The notes below the pieces were generated by a model that was given only the letters and a program-made list of their open reading frames with translations, did not search any database and was not told the origin of the DNA. Below, one piece after another: positions 15,866 through 25,926 of a stretch of 64,000 nucleotides of DNA. The DNA is from Thioalkalivibrio thiocyanodenitrificans ARhD 1 (lineage in GTDB: Bacteria; Pseudomonadota; Gammaproteobacteria; Ectothiorhodospirales; Ectothiorhodospiraceae). The number at the start of each line of letters is the position of its first letter. The first letter of the stretch is position 1. The position numbers were made by a program, and so were the translations under genes. The stretch lies in contig NZ_KB900536.1 of the NCBI RefSeq assembly GCF_000378965.1, positions 2,162,052 to 2,226,051 of the forward strand, written 5' to 3'.

Positions 15866-17014
15866 ATGGAGCACGCGGTTCGGGCCCGCAGGTCCGACAT
15901 GCCGGACGACGCCGTGACCCTGTTCGTCTGCGGAGACGTCATGACCGGGCGGGGCATCGATCAGGCATTGCCTCACCCGGGCAGCCCCGAACTCTACGAA
16001 TCCTTTGTACGGGACGCCCGGGACTATGTGGCCCTGGCGGAAGCCGCCAGCGGCGCATTTGCCCGGCCCCTGGGCTTCGCCGGCATCTGGGGGGCCGCCC
16101 TGGACGAACTGGCGCGCTTCGATCCGGCGGTGCGGCTCATCAACCTGGAAACCGGCATCACCCGCCATGACGCGCCCTGGCCCGGGAAGGGCATCCACTA
16201 CCGCATGCATCCGGATAACGCCCCCTGCCTGCAGGCGGCACGTATCAACTGCTGCGCCCTGGCCAACAATCACGTGCTCGATTGGGGCCGGGAAGGCCTC
16301 CGGGAGACCTGCCGGGTGCTGGACGAACTGGGGATCGCCCGTTGCGGTGCCGGGGAGGACGGACCGGCGGCGGCACGACCGGCGTGCCTGAAAGCTGCTC
16401 CGGGCGTGCGGGTGCTCATCTGGAGCATCGGTCTCTCGGACAGCGGCATCCCGGCCGACTGGAGGGCGGATACCGGCCGGCCCGGCGTGTGGCTGGCGCG
16501 CAAGGCATCGGGGCGCGGCGCGGAACCCCTGGCCGAAAGAATCGAGTCGGAGAAGCGGCCCGGTGACCTCGCCGTGGTCTCCATCCACTGGGGCGGCAAC
16601 TGGGGATACCGGATTCCGGCGGGGCACCGCGCCTTTGCGCACCGCCTGGTGGACGCCGGCGCCGACCTCGTCCACGGGCACTCCTCCCACCATCCGCGGG
16701 GCATGGAGCTCTACCGGGGCCGGCCGATCCTCTACGGCTGCGGTGACTTCATCAACGACTACGAGGGCATCCGCGGCTACGAGGAATTCCGACCGGATCT
16801 GACACTCATGTACTTCCTGCGCCTTGCGCCGTCCACGGGAACACTCCTGGACCTCTGGATGACGCCGCTTCGCATGGCCCGCTTCACGCTGCACCGGGCC
16901 GACACGGACGACGCCCGCTGGCTGTTGGACCTGATCAACCGGGAGCGTCATCGCGACATGCCGCTCTTCAGCCTGGACGCGGAGGACCGGCTGTTCCTCC
17001 GACCCGGTCACTGA
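15866..17014 (+). CDS. CapA-family metallophosphoesterase-like protein
   Basis: The 382-residue protein belongs to the CapA/PgsA poly-gamma-glutamate family of calcineurin-like enzymes. It has an N-terminal metal motif CGDVMTGRGID (22-32), then INLETGIT, ALANNHVLDWG, SIHWGGNWGY and GHSSHHPRGMELY. No signal peptide or membrane anchor is evident, unlike capsule CapA, and no capB/capC is next to it. A cytoplasmic phosphoesterase role is therefore as likely as capsule synthesis. GGAG lies seven bases before the ATG. It is divergent from the cheR-like gene. Confidence 0.8.
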   Translation: MEHAVRARRSDMPDDAVTLFVCGDVMTGRGIDQALPHPGSPELYESFVRDARDYVALAEAASGAFARPLGFAGIWGAALDELARFDPAVRLINLETGITRHDAPWPGKGIHYRMHPDNAPCLQAARINCCALANNHVLDWGREGLRETCRVLDELGIARCGAGEDGPAAARPACLKAAPGVRVLIWSIGLSDSGIPADWRADTGRPGVWLARKASGRGAEPLAERIESEKRPGDLAVVSIHWGGNWGYRIPAGHRAFAHRLVDAGADLVHGHSSHHPRGMELYRGRPILYGCGDFINDYEGIRGYEEFRPDLTLMYFLRLAPSTGTLLDLWMTPLRMARFTLHRADTDDARWLLDLINRERHRDMPLFSLDAEDRLFLRPGH

Positions 17015-17136
17015 CTCACCGGCCTTGTGTCCCGATCACACCGCTTCGATACGCCACCATGGGCATGTGAGCAGACATCAACCGCCTTCGGTCCAGCGTC
17101 CCATCGAGGCACTTGAACCATCCTGTGCCTCACTCC

Positions 17137-17162
17137 AAAAAAGCGGGCGCCGAAGCGCCCGC
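17137..17162 (-). terminator. Rho-independent terminator of the glnK-amtB operon
   Basis: On the minus strand GCGGGCGC-TTCG-GCGCCCGC is followed by six T residues. It lies 58 bases beyond the amtB stop. Confidence 0.9.
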
Positions 17163-17219
17163 AACAGACCACACCTTGTGTGAGAGGTGCTGGCGGCCCG
17201 CGAACGGGCCCGGTAAACC

Positions 17220-18464
17220 CTATTTGACGGTGAACTCCGGGTAGGCCTCCAGTCCGCACTCGGACTGGTCCACACCCTGGTATTCCTCGTCCTCGCTGAT
17301 CCGGATGCCCATCAGGGCCTTGAGGATCGCCCAGACGATGAGGCTCGCCACGAACACGAACACGAAGATCGCCACGATGCCGATCAGCTGATTGATGAAG
17401 GTGGCATCCGGGTTGGACAGCAGCACCGCAAACACACCCCAGATACCGGCCGTGCCGTGCACGGAGATGGCACCCACCGGGTCGTCGATCCGCAGCTTGT
17501 CCAGACCGATGATGGAGAACACCACGATGGCACCGCCGATGGCGCCGATGATCACCGCCAGCAGCGGCGAAGGCATCAGCGGTTCGGCGGTAATGGACAC
17601 CAGACCCGCGAGGGCGCCGTTGAGCCCCATGGTGAGGTCGGTCTTGCCGTAGACGAGGCGGGTGATGATCAGCGCGGCGAGCACACCGCCGGTAGCGGCC
17701 AGGTTGGTGTTGGTGAACACCTGGGCCACGGCGTTGGCGGACTCGATGTCGGAGACCTTCAACTCGGATCCGCCGTTGAACCCGAACCAGCCCATCCACA
17801 GGATGAAGGTACCGAGCGTCGCCAGCGGCAGGTTTGAGCCGGGAATGGCATTGACCTCACCCCTGGGACCGTACTTGCCCTTGCGCGCCCCGAGCAGCAA
17901 CACACCGGCAAGGGCCGCCACGGCACCGGTCATGTGCACGATGCCGGAACCGGCGTAATCCAGGTAACCGATCTGGTCCAGCCAGCCTTCGCCCCAGCTC
18001 CAGTAGCCCTGGAAGGGATAGATGACGCCGGTCATGAACACCGCGAAGGCCAGGAAGGCCCAAAGCTTCATGCGCTCGGCCACGGCACCGGAGACGATGG
18101 ACATGGCAGTGGCCACGAACACCACCTGGAAGAAGAAATCGGACATGCCGGAGTAGTAGATCTCGCCGTCGCTGGCGAGTACTTCCTCGACGGTGTTGTC
18201 GCCGCCGATGAAGAAACTGAGTCCCGGAATGACAGAGTTCAGGCCGTCGCCGTACATGATGTTGTAGCCGATGAACATGTACATGATGCAGGCGAGCGAG
18301 TAGAGCGCGACGTTCTTGGTGAGAATCTCGACCGTGCTCTTGCTGCGGACAAGACCGGCCTCCAGCATGGAGAAACCCGCGGCCATCCACATGACCAGCG
18401 CGCCGGATACCAGGAAATAGAAGGTATCGAGCGCGTAGGCAACTTCAATGACTTGACTTTCCAC
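17220..18464 (-). CDS. amtB: Ammonium transporter
   Basis: The 414-residue membrane protein has about eleven transmembrane helices. It has the two pore histidines in GSGIVHMTGAVAAL and GAISVHGTAGIWG, and the family signature around FILWMGWFGFNGGS. It imports ammonium and is gated by the PII protein encoded 37 bases upstream. No cleavable signal is obvious. The C-terminal tail (SEDEEYQGVDQSECG) is the PII-binding segment. Confidence 0.95.
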   Translation of the reverse strand: MESQVIEVAYALDTFYFLVSGALVMWMAAGFSMLEAGLVRSKSTVEILTKNVALYSLACIMYMFIGYNIMYGDGLNSVIPGLSFFIGGDNTVEEVLASDGEIYYSGMSDFFFQVVFVATAMSIVSGAVAERMKLWAFLAFAVFMTGVIYPFQGYWSWGEGWLDQIGYLDYAGSGIVHMTGAVAALAGVLLLGARKGKYGPRGEVNAIPGSNLPLATLGTFILWMGWFGFNGGSELKVSDIESANAVAQVFTNTNLAATGGVLAALIITRLVYGKTDLTMGLNGALAGLVSITAEPLMPSPLLAVIIGAIGGAIVVFSIIGLDKLRIDDPVGAISVHGTAGIWGVFAVLLSNPDATFINQLIGIVAIFVFVFVASLIVWAILKALMGIRISEDEEYQGVDQSECGLEAYPEFTVK

Positions 18465-18501
18465 TTGTGTGTCCTCCGCTAACGCTTGTCAGCTTTGTGA
18501 T

Positions 18502-19568
<1,067 letters not shown>

Positions 19569-19629
19569 CGTGTTGCTCTCCTGGATTCGGGATTCTCGGT
19601 ATGCAATCAGACGTTGCCGGCTTCACTGA

Positions 19630-19645
19630 TGCACAGCGTGTGCCA
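19630..19645 (-). promoter_or_regulatory. Sigma54 (-24/-12) promoter for torF-like/glnK/amtB
   Basis: TGGCAC-ACGCT-GTGCA on the minus strand has the invariant GG and GC at the right spacing. It lies 62 bases before the porin ATG. Nitrogen control by NtrC fits the operon content. Confidence 0.8.
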
Positions 19646-19843
19646 CAACTTTTTTCGCTTTGCATACAAATGGTTATGGGGAAGCCGGCAGAGACCGGAC
19701 GGATGGCGCACCAATGGAGAGCGCCCTGCGCACGGATTTGCACCATATCCGTGCGCGCGACCGGCTGGTCTGGGGCACCGGGTCGGGGGCACAATGAATC
19801 GAACCCAAGACACCCCGTCGAACCGCAGCCAGGGAGGATCCCC

Positions 19844-20137
19844 ATGCCCACCACAACCCAGCCCCTCGATGACCTGGTCCGGCGCCTGGCGGAGATGATG
19901 CCGGCGTCGGTCCGTCACGTTCAGGAGGACGTGGAGAAGAACCTCAAGGCGGGGCTCGCCGGTGCCCTGCAGCGCATGGATCTGGTCACGCGGGAGGAGT
20001 ACGAGGTGCAGGCGAAACTCCTGGCCCGCAGCCGGGAGCGGCTGCAGGAACTGGAGGCCCGCGTTGTCGCCCTGGAGCAGGCGCTCTGGGCCGCGCGCGC
20101 CAGGGGATCACAGGGAAAGCCTCCGCCCGGGGAATAA
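19844..20137 (+). CDS. ubiK: Ubiquinone biosynthesis accessory factor UbiK (BMFP/YqiC family)
   Basis: The 97-residue protein has an amphipathic N-terminal half (LDDLVRRLAEMMPASVRHVQ) and a C-terminal coiled coil (LQELEARVVALEQAL), the layout of YqiC/UbiK. It helps the soluble ubiquinone-synthesis complex by binding lipids. The chosen ATG has GGGAGGA seven bases upstream. It stands alone, divergent from the nitrogen operon. Confidence 0.85.
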   Translation: MPTTTQPLDDLVRRLAEMMPASVRHVQEDVEKNLKAGLAGALQRMDLVTREEYEVQAKLLARSRERLQELEARVVALEQALWAARARGSQGKPPPGE

Positions 20138-20338
20138 ACCCCGCCAACCCCGCATCTTCCTTGACAGGGTCCAAGGAAGGACTATGAGGATAGGGTCGGG
20201 AATTTAGAATCTGTCTAAGTTCTTCGGCCTGCCACGTTGTGCTTGAGCACCTGAGACGCGAACATCCGGGCGACCGTTGCCGGCGCCCGATTCACCTTTC
20301 GCGTGACACATCGATAACGATGCTGGAGGGGTAGGAAC

Positions 20339-21691
20339 ATGAAAAAAACGGATAACGGCACCTGGGAATGGCTGCGGGGCTATACCCGCGATCATGGCGC
20401 GAGCCCTCAGGACCTGGAAATCTTCGACGAGGTATCGTCCCGTCGCCAGTTCTTCGGCCAGGTGGGCAAGGGGGGCGCCGCCCTTGCCCTGCTCGGCTTC
20501 GGCGCCGGCACCGAGGCGGCCCTGCAGGGTCTGTTCGGCCGCGGCATGATCCCCGCCGCCTGGGCGAACACGGGGGCCGATATCACCGACGAGCAGGCCA
20601 GGCACATGATTGCCGACGCCGGCAAGGAAGGCCTGATCGTCTACAACGAACGTCCCATGAACGCGGAGACCCCGCCGCACCTGCTGGCCGACGCGGTCAC
20701 CCCCGCCAAGCGCCACTTCATTCGCAACAACGACATGATCTCCGATCGGGCCATGCGCAAGGACCCCCAGGGCTGGAAGCTGGAGATCGAGGGGGAGGTA
20801 CACAACACGGTCTCCTTCAGCCTGGACGACCTGAAGGGCATGCGCACGGTCTCTTATCGCGTACCCATCGAGTGCGGCGGCAACGGTCGTGCCCGTTTCG
20901 ATCCCTCTCCTCGGGGCAACCAGTGGAAGTATGGCGCCATCGGTAATGCCGAGTGGACCGGTGTACCCCTGGCCGAATTACTGAAGGCCGCTGGACTCAA
21001 GGACACCGCCGTGTACACCGCTCACTATGGTGAAGAGCCGATCCTGGGCGACCGCCCCCGTTTCTCCAGGGGCATCCCCATCGAGAAGGCGATGGAGCCG
21101 CACACCCTGGTTGCCTTCCAGATGAACGGTCACGACATCCCCGCTGCTCACGGCTATCCCGTCCGTCTGGTGGTACCAGGCTGGGTGGGCAGCTGCTCCC
21201 ATAAGTGGCTCAACAAAGTCGTGGTTCGGGATCGCGAGCATGACGGTCGTGGTATGACCGGTTACTCCTATCGCATGCCCAGATATCCCGTGCGCCCCGG
21301 GGATCGCCCGCCCGAGGAGGATATGGTGGTGGCCACTTCCTGGGTGGTTAAGTCACTGATCACGGGGCCTGCCGAGGACAGCGAGTTCAAGGTCGGTGAG
21401 ACCATCAAGGTCACCGGCCACGCCTGGGCCGGCGAGAACGATGTCAAGGAGATGTGGGTGTCCACCGACTTCGGCCTGAACTGGAATAAGGCCAAGCTCG
21501 GCAGCCCCCACAACAAATATTCCTGGCAGCAGTGGGAGACCGACCTGAAGTTCGACGGAAAGGGCTACTACGAGATCTGGGCCCGGGCCGTGGACGACGA
21601 AGGCAACACCCAGCCCATCATCGAGGGCTGGAATCCCCGGGGTTATCTCGGCCACAAGGTGCACCGCGTGCCGGTGGTGATCCAGGCCTGA
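20339..21691 (+). CDS. sorA: Sulfite dehydrogenase, molybdopterin subunit (SorA/SoxC family)
   Basis: The 450-residue protein oxidises sulfite to sulfate in the periplasm. A twin-arginine signal (SRRQFF, Arg35-Arg36) follows an unusually long n-region. The molybdenum-ligating cysteine is Cys179 in VPIECGGNGR. The C-terminal dimerisation domain contains AWAGENDVKEMWVSTD. The next gene is a monoheme cytochrome c, matching SorAB. SoxC of SoxCD is the closest alternative, but no other sox gene is present. In a sulfur oxidiser it feeds electrons to the respiratory chain. Confidence 0.88.
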   Translation: MKKTDNGTWEWLRGYTRDHGASPQDLEIFDEVSSRRQFFGQVGKGGAALALLGFGAGTEAALQGLFGRGMIPAAWANTGADITDEQARHMIADAGKEGLIVYNERPMNAETPPHLLADAVTPAKRHFIRNNDMISDRAMRKDPQGWKLEIEGEVHNTVSFSLDDLKGMRTVSYRVPIECGGNGRARFDPSPRGNQWKYGAIGNAEWTGVPLAELLKAAGLKDTAVYTAHYGEEPILGDRPRFSRGIPIEKAMEPHTLVAFQMNGHDIPAAHGYPVRLVVPGWVGSCSHKWLNKVVVRDREHDGRGMTGYSYRMPRYPVRPGDRPPEEDMVVATSWVVKSLITGPAEDSEFKVGETIKVTGHAWAGENDVKEMWVSTDFGLNWNKAKLGSPHNKYSWQQWETDLKFDGKGYYEIWARAVDDEGNTQPIIEGWNPRGYLGHKVHRVPVVIQA

Positions 21692-21715
21692 AGGCAGAAA
21701 AACCTCAGGCACGAG

Positions 21716-21746
21716 AAGCGGCGGTCCGGTCATCGGGCCGCCGCTT
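21716..21746 (+). terminator. Attenuator-like hairpin between sorA and sorB
   Basis: AAGCGGCGGTCCG pairs with CGGGCCGCCGCTT and is followed by a short TCTCT. The weak T tract suggests partial termination or mRNA end protection, giving unequal SorA and SorB output (inference). Confidence 0.55.
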
Positions 21747-21786
21747 TCTCTGTCAACGACAACAATCCCGACGAGGAAGGAACAAG

Positions 21787-22107
21787 ATGTTCAAGCGACA
21801 CCGTCTCTCCCTGTGGCTGACCGCCCCCGCGCTGCTGACCGCATGGCTGGTGGGCCTTCCCGTTTCGCAGGGCGCCCTGACGACCGACGCCCGGGCGGAC
21901 GAGATGACCCCGAAACAGCTTTTCGAAGTGCACTGCGCGGCCTGTCACTCCATCGAGCTGCCCATGACCCAGCGCCTGGCCCGCCATGACTGGGAATGGG
22001 TTCTCGACGACATGGAGGACTACGGCATGACCTGGCTCACAGACGAGCAACGCGAGCAGATCGTGGATTACCTGACCGAGAACTACGGGCGCGACACGCC
22101 GCGCTAG
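21787..22107 (+). CDS. sorB: Sulfite dehydrogenase cytochrome c subunit
   Basis: The 106-residue protein has a signal peptide (about residues 1-38, ending ARA) and one CAACH heme site (Cys50, Cys53, His54). A later methionine in DYGMTWL is the likely axial ligand. It accepts electrons from SorA in the periplasm. AAGGAA precedes the ATG at 21787. It is 95 bases from sorA and followed by a strong terminator, so the two form one unit. Confidence 0.88.
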   Translation: MFKRHRLSLWLTAPALLTAWLVGLPVSQGALTTDARADEMTPKQLFEVHCAACHSIELPMTQRLARHDWEWVLDDMEDYGMTWLTDEQREQIVDYLTENYGRDTPR

Positions 22108-22134
22108 CGGAAGTCGGGTCTTCCCTTGACGACG

Positions 22135-22163
22135 AAAGCAGACACTCCGGTGTCTGCTTTTTT
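22135..22163 (+). terminator. Rho-independent terminator of sorAB
   Basis: AAAGCAGACAC-TCCG-GTGTCTGCTTTTTT: a perfect stem with a T tract, 28 bases after the sorB stop. Confidence 0.92.
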
Positions 22164-22262
22164 ACATCCATCACCGGTATACGCCGCCGGCGCATGCGTC
22201 CCCCGGTCCGCCCTGATCCCGCCTGTCGCGGTGGGGTGGCGCTTCGGCAGGGCCGCAACGCC

Positions 22263-23321
22263 TCAGGCGTCGCGCCGATACCACTGCGCCTCGTCGCCTT
22301 CCCCCGGGTCGCCCGGGCGCACCACGTAGGAGCGCTGCTGCCCCGATTCGAAATAGGTGCGCGTCATCAGCTCGCTCAGTACCCCGGTGGTAATCAGCTG
22401 CACCGAGACCAGCATGCACATCACGCCCACAAACAGCAACGGACGGGTACCGATGTCCGAGCCCATGAAGACCTTGATCACGAACAGGTAACCCAGGATC
22501 ACGGAACCGATGGCGCCGAACACCAGGCCGATGGAACCGAAGAAATGGCCGGGCCGCGCCTTGAAGCGCATGAAGAAATAGACCGACAGCAGGTCAAGGA
22601 TCACGCGGAAGGTGCGGGAAATGCCGTACTTGGACGTACCGTGCGCGCGGGCATGGTGCTGCACCACGTGTTCGCGTATCCGCCGGGGGGAGGTCTGGGT
22701 GGCGAACCAGGCCGGGATGAACCGGTGCATCTCCCCGTACAGGCGCACCCCCTTGAGGACGTGGGCGCGAAACACCTTCAGGCTGCAGCCGTAATCGTGC
22801 AGGTTCACACCCGTAATGGACCGGATCAGCCTGTTGGCGATGCGTGACGGGATCTTGCGCCGCCAGAAGTCATCCTGGCGGTTCTTGCGCCAGCCCGCCA
22901 CCATGTCCAGGTCCTCGTCGATCAGGCGCTGCACCATGTCGGGGATGTCGGCCGGGTCGTTCTGCAGATCGCCATCGAGCAGCGCCACCACGCTGCCCCG
23001 GGCGCAGTCGATGCCCGCCTGCATGGCGGCGGTCTGGCCGAAGTTGCGCTGCAGGGTGAGCACCCGCACGTGAGGCCCGAAACGCTCGCGCTGGGCGCGC
23101 ATACGTTCGTTGGTGGCATCCGCGCTTCCGTCGTCCACGAGGACAATCTCCCAGGGATGGGGATAGTCGCCCAGCACCTCGTGGATCCGCGCCAGCATGG
23201 GCGCGACGTTCTCCTCCTCGTTGTACATGGGCACCACCAGCGAAAGACTCAGGCCGGCGGCCGTCCCCGGCGGCCGGGGCATCTCGTTCATCGCGGGCGT
23301 GTCGGTCGCACTCATGGGCAT
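22263..23321 (-). CDS. Family 2 glycosyltransferase (polyprenyl-phosphate sugar type)
   Basis: The 352-residue protein has a GT-A domain with VVPMYNEEENV, LVDDGSADAT and the metal motif LLDGDLQNDP (Asp116, Asp118). Two C-terminal membrane helices follow (around GSIGLVFGAIGSVILGYL and LFVGVMCMLVSVQLI). This is the ArnC/GtrB/DPM1-like layout that loads a sugar onto undecaprenyl phosphate at the inner membrane. It lies five bases from a flippase-like gene and beside an ArnT-like transferase, so lipid or cell-surface modification is the likely role. The sugar is unknown. Confidence 0.88.
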   Translation of the reverse strand: MPMSATDTPAMNEMPRPPGTAAGLSLSLVVPMYNEEENVAPMLARIHEVLGDYPHPWEIVLVDDGSADATNERMRAQRERFGPHVRVLTLQRNFGQTAAMQAGIDCARGSVVALLDGDLQNDPADIPDMVQRLIDEDLDMVAGWRKNRQDDFWRRKIPSRIANRLIRSITGVNLHDYGCSLKVFRAHVLKGVRLYGEMHRFIPAWFATQTSPRRIREHVVQHHARAHGTSKYGISRTFRVILDLLSVYFFMRFKARPGHFFGSIGLVFGAIGSVILGYLFVIKVFMGSDIGTRPLLFVGVMCMLVSVQLITTGVLSELMTRTYFESGQQRSYVVRPGDPGEGDEAQWYRRDA

Positions 23322-23326
23322 GCATT

Positions 23327-24247
23327 CTAGCCGTTTTGGAGGGCATCGCGCCCGCCCGGCAGGGTGAAAGTCAGCAGGCCACCGAACACCGCCGAGCCCA
23401 GCAGGAACAGGTGCAGGTTCACGGCCGCGGCCAGGGCGGCATCGGCGGTCACGCCAAAGGGCAGCAGTGCGGCCACCACGCCGGCTTCATAGGTGCCGGC
23501 CCCGGCCACACCGTGGACGGGCAGCACGCTGGTGAGATCGCCGGCAATCACCGCCAGCCATGCCGCAGCACCCGGGACCTCCAGGAACAACCCGAGCACC
23601 CAGACGAATACCGCCAGTTTCAGGAGCCAGTTGGCGAACGTCCAGGCCCAGGCGCGCCAGAACGTGCGGGGGGAATCGGGCAGCGCATCGAAGGCCCGGT
23701 ACAGGAGCGCGCGCACGCGCCCCCCCTGCGGGTCCCCAAGCCGGTCGCGAAGCCGCGGCGCGAGCCGTTGCGCCACGGGCAGCAGGGCGAGCCACACGGC
23801 GGCGCCGGACAGGGCCGCCCATGGCCCCAGCAGGGACGCGCCCGCCGCAACCCAGGCGAACAGACCCAGGGTGTGCAGATCCATGAGCCGGAACCAGAGC
23901 AGCACGGGTACCGAATGGGTGGGCGGCACCTGGAAGTGGCGCGCCATCAGTACGGGAAAACTTAACTCCCCGGTGCGCATGGGCAGCAGATTATTGAGCA
24001 GATTGTGAACCAGCGTGAGGCGCAGGCAGACGAGAAAGCGCCCCCGCATCCCGTGGCGATAATAGTCGTAGACGCGCAGCGCGCGCAGCCAGTAGGTGAA
24101 CAGGGTCAGCGCCACGGCGGCGGCAACCCCCGGGAGCGCCACATCTCGCCACGGCGACAGCAGCGCGCGCCAACCGAACCAGGCCTCCACGAACACCACG
24201 AAGGCTATGAAGATGACGGCGGAAAGCAGTGATCGCAGGTTCGGCAT
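23327..24247 (-). CDS. Lysylphosphatidylglycerol-synthase-like membrane protein (UPF0104)
   Basis: The 306-residue protein has about eight transmembrane helices and matches the LPG-synthase transmembrane/UPF0104 family. NLLNNLLPMRTGELSFPVL and LPVHGVAGAGTYEAG are the family's conserved loops. It lacks a soluble aminoacyl-transferase domain. Such proteins are proposed flippases or regulators of glycolipid export. It is translated just before the glycosyltransferase. Confidence 0.82.
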   Translation of the reverse strand: MPNLRSLLSAVIFIAFVVFVEAWFGWRALLSPWRDVALPGVAAAVALTLFTYWLRALRVYDYYRHGMRGRFLVCLRLTLVHNLLNNLLPMRTGELSFPVLMARHFQVPPTHSVPVLLWFRLMDLHTLGLFAWVAAGASLLGPWAALSGAAVWLALLPVAQRLAPRLRDRLGDPQGGRVRALLYRAFDALPDSPRTFWRAWAWTFANWLLKLAVFVWVLGLFLEVPGAAAWLAVIAGDLTSVLPVHGVAGAGTYEAGVVAALLPFGVTADAALAAAVNLHLFLLGSAVFGGLLTFTLPGGRDALQNG

Positions 24248-24321
24248 GGCGATAGGCGCGCCGCACTGGTGGGGGCCGGTGCGGACGGTTAGACTGTGCC
24301 ACTTTCCAGAAAGGCCCCGGC

Positions 24322-25890
24322 ATGACCCACACAGATCCCGGCGGGCACGGCCTGCGGACAGTCCCGGAGCGTTGGCTCGGCGTGGCGCTGGGCGTCGCGG
24401 TGTTTGCCGCGTTCTTTTTCAATCTGCACGGTTTCCCGCTGTTCGACCTGGACGAGGGCGCATTCAGCGAGGCGACCCGCGACATGCTGGCGCGGGGAGA
24501 CTACATCGCCACCTACCTGTATGGCGAGCCGCGTTATGATAAGCCCATCCTCATCTACTGGCTACAGGCGGCCTCGGTCAGCCTGTTCGGGCTGAACGAG
24601 TTTGCCCTGCGCCTGCCCTCGGCGCTGGCCGCCACGGGCTGGATGCTCGCGCTCTACGCGTTCGCGGCCCGCGTATGCGACCGGCGCACCGGACTGCTGG
24701 CGGCGATCATCGGCGCCACCACGCTCGAGGTCGGCGTCATCGGCAAGGCGGCCATCGCCGACGCGCTGCTCAATCTCATGATTGCCGCGAGCCTGTTCTC
24801 CATCTATCTGCACTACCATGACGGACGGCGGCGATGGATCTACGCGGCCTTCCTGTGCATGGGCCTCGGCTTTCTCACCAAGGGCCCGGTCGCCGTGGCC
24901 ATCCCGTTTGTCACGAGCCTGCTGTTCTTCGCATTCAAGGGGCGCATTCGCGACTGGCTGCGCGCCGTGTTCAACCCGCCGGGCATTGCCCTGTTTCTGC
25001 TCATCGTGCTGCCCTGGTATCTGGCGATCACGGTCCGGGAGGGCCCCGGTTTTCTGCTGGGTTTTCTGCTGGAACACAACCTGGGCCGCTTCCGGGAACC
25101 CATGGAGGGCCACAGCGGACCGATCTTCTATTACCTGCCCGTACTGCTGATCGGCACCCTGCCGTGGACTGCGATTCTGATCGCCGCCCTGTGGCGCGCG
25201 CGCGGGCAACTGCGCGACGACCTGGCGCTCTTCCTGCTCATCTGGTTCGGCTTCACATTCGTGCTCTTCTCCCTGGCAGCCACCAAGCTGCCCCACTACC
25301 TGCTCTACGGCATGACGCCGCTGTTCATCCTCATGGCCCTGGAACTGCCCCGGATGCGATCCGCATTCTGGTCGGCACTGCCGGCGGCGCTGTTCTTCGC
25401 CTTCATGCTGGCCTTCCCGGCCATCGTCGCCGCGATCAAGCCCACGGTGCGCGATCCGTTCACCGTCGCCCTGCTCACCGACGTGGACCGGCACTTCGGA
25501 GTGCTCTGGTACGGCGGCTTCGGCATCGCCCTTGCCGTCAGCCTGTGGTTCATGTTCGAGCGGCGCATTCACACCGCCTGGCGCATGATCGCGCTGGGCG
25601 TGCTGGTCACGGTGGGCGTGACGGGCCTGCTGCTGCCGACCGTAGCCGCTGTGCAGCAGGGGCCCGTTCGCGATGCGGGCATGGCCGCGCGGGACAGGCC
25701 CGAAACGGTGGTCATGTGGGGCCTGAACAACCCCAGCTTCAATGTCTACGCCGATCGGCACGTGGAACGCCGCGAGCCCCGGCCCGGGGAAGTGGCGGTA
25801 ACCCGCTTCAACCGGCTGGACCCTGGTGTCGATTACGAGGTGCTTTTCGAGCGCAACGGGGTGATGCTGGTGAAGGTGGCGGAGGAGTGA
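24322..25890 (+). CDS. ArnT-like glycosyltransferase (GT39/GT83)
   Basis: The 522-residue integral membrane protein has about a dozen helices and the catalytic acidic pair in FDLDEGAFSEATRDML (Asp44-Glu45), first periplasmic loop of the PMT/ArnT superfamily. YDKPILIYWLQ and LTKGPVA are also typical. It would move a sugar from undecaprenyl phosphate to lipid A or another acceptor on the periplasmic face. It is divergent from the GT2/flippase pair, which could supply its donor. Confidence 0.88.
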   Translation: MTHTDPGGHGLRTVPERWLGVALGVAVFAAFFFNLHGFPLFDLDEGAFSEATRDMLARGDYIATYLYGEPRYDKPILIYWLQAASVSLFGLNEFALRLPSALAATGWMLALYAFAARVCDRRTGLLAAIIGATTLEVGVIGKAAIADALLNLMIAASLFSIYLHYHDGRRRWIYAAFLCMGLGFLTKGPVAVAIPFVTSLLFFAFKGRIRDWLRAVFNPPGIALFLLIVLPWYLAITVREGPGFLLGFLLEHNLGRFREPMEGHSGPIFYYLPVLLIGTLPWTAILIAALWRARGQLRDDLALFLLIWFGFTFVLFSLAATKLPHYLLYGMTPLFILMALELPRMRSAFWSALPAALFFAFMLAFPAIVAAIKPTVRDPFTVALLTDVDRHFGVLWYGGFGIALAVSLWFMFERRIHTAWRMIALGVLVTVGVTGLLLPTVAAVQQGPVRDAGMAARDRPETVVMWGLNNPSFNVYADRHVERREPRPGEVAVTRFNRLDPGVDYEVLFERNGVMLVKVAEE

Positions 25891-25926
25891 AGGGGGAAGG
25901 GGGAAGGGGGAAGGATGAAGGTTGAA

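Noticed and set aside
20339-22107. SoxCD sulfur dehydrogenase instead of SorAB
   Set aside because: The cytochrome subunit is small and monoheme, and no soxXYZAB gene is in view, so SorAB fits better; kept as a stated alternative.
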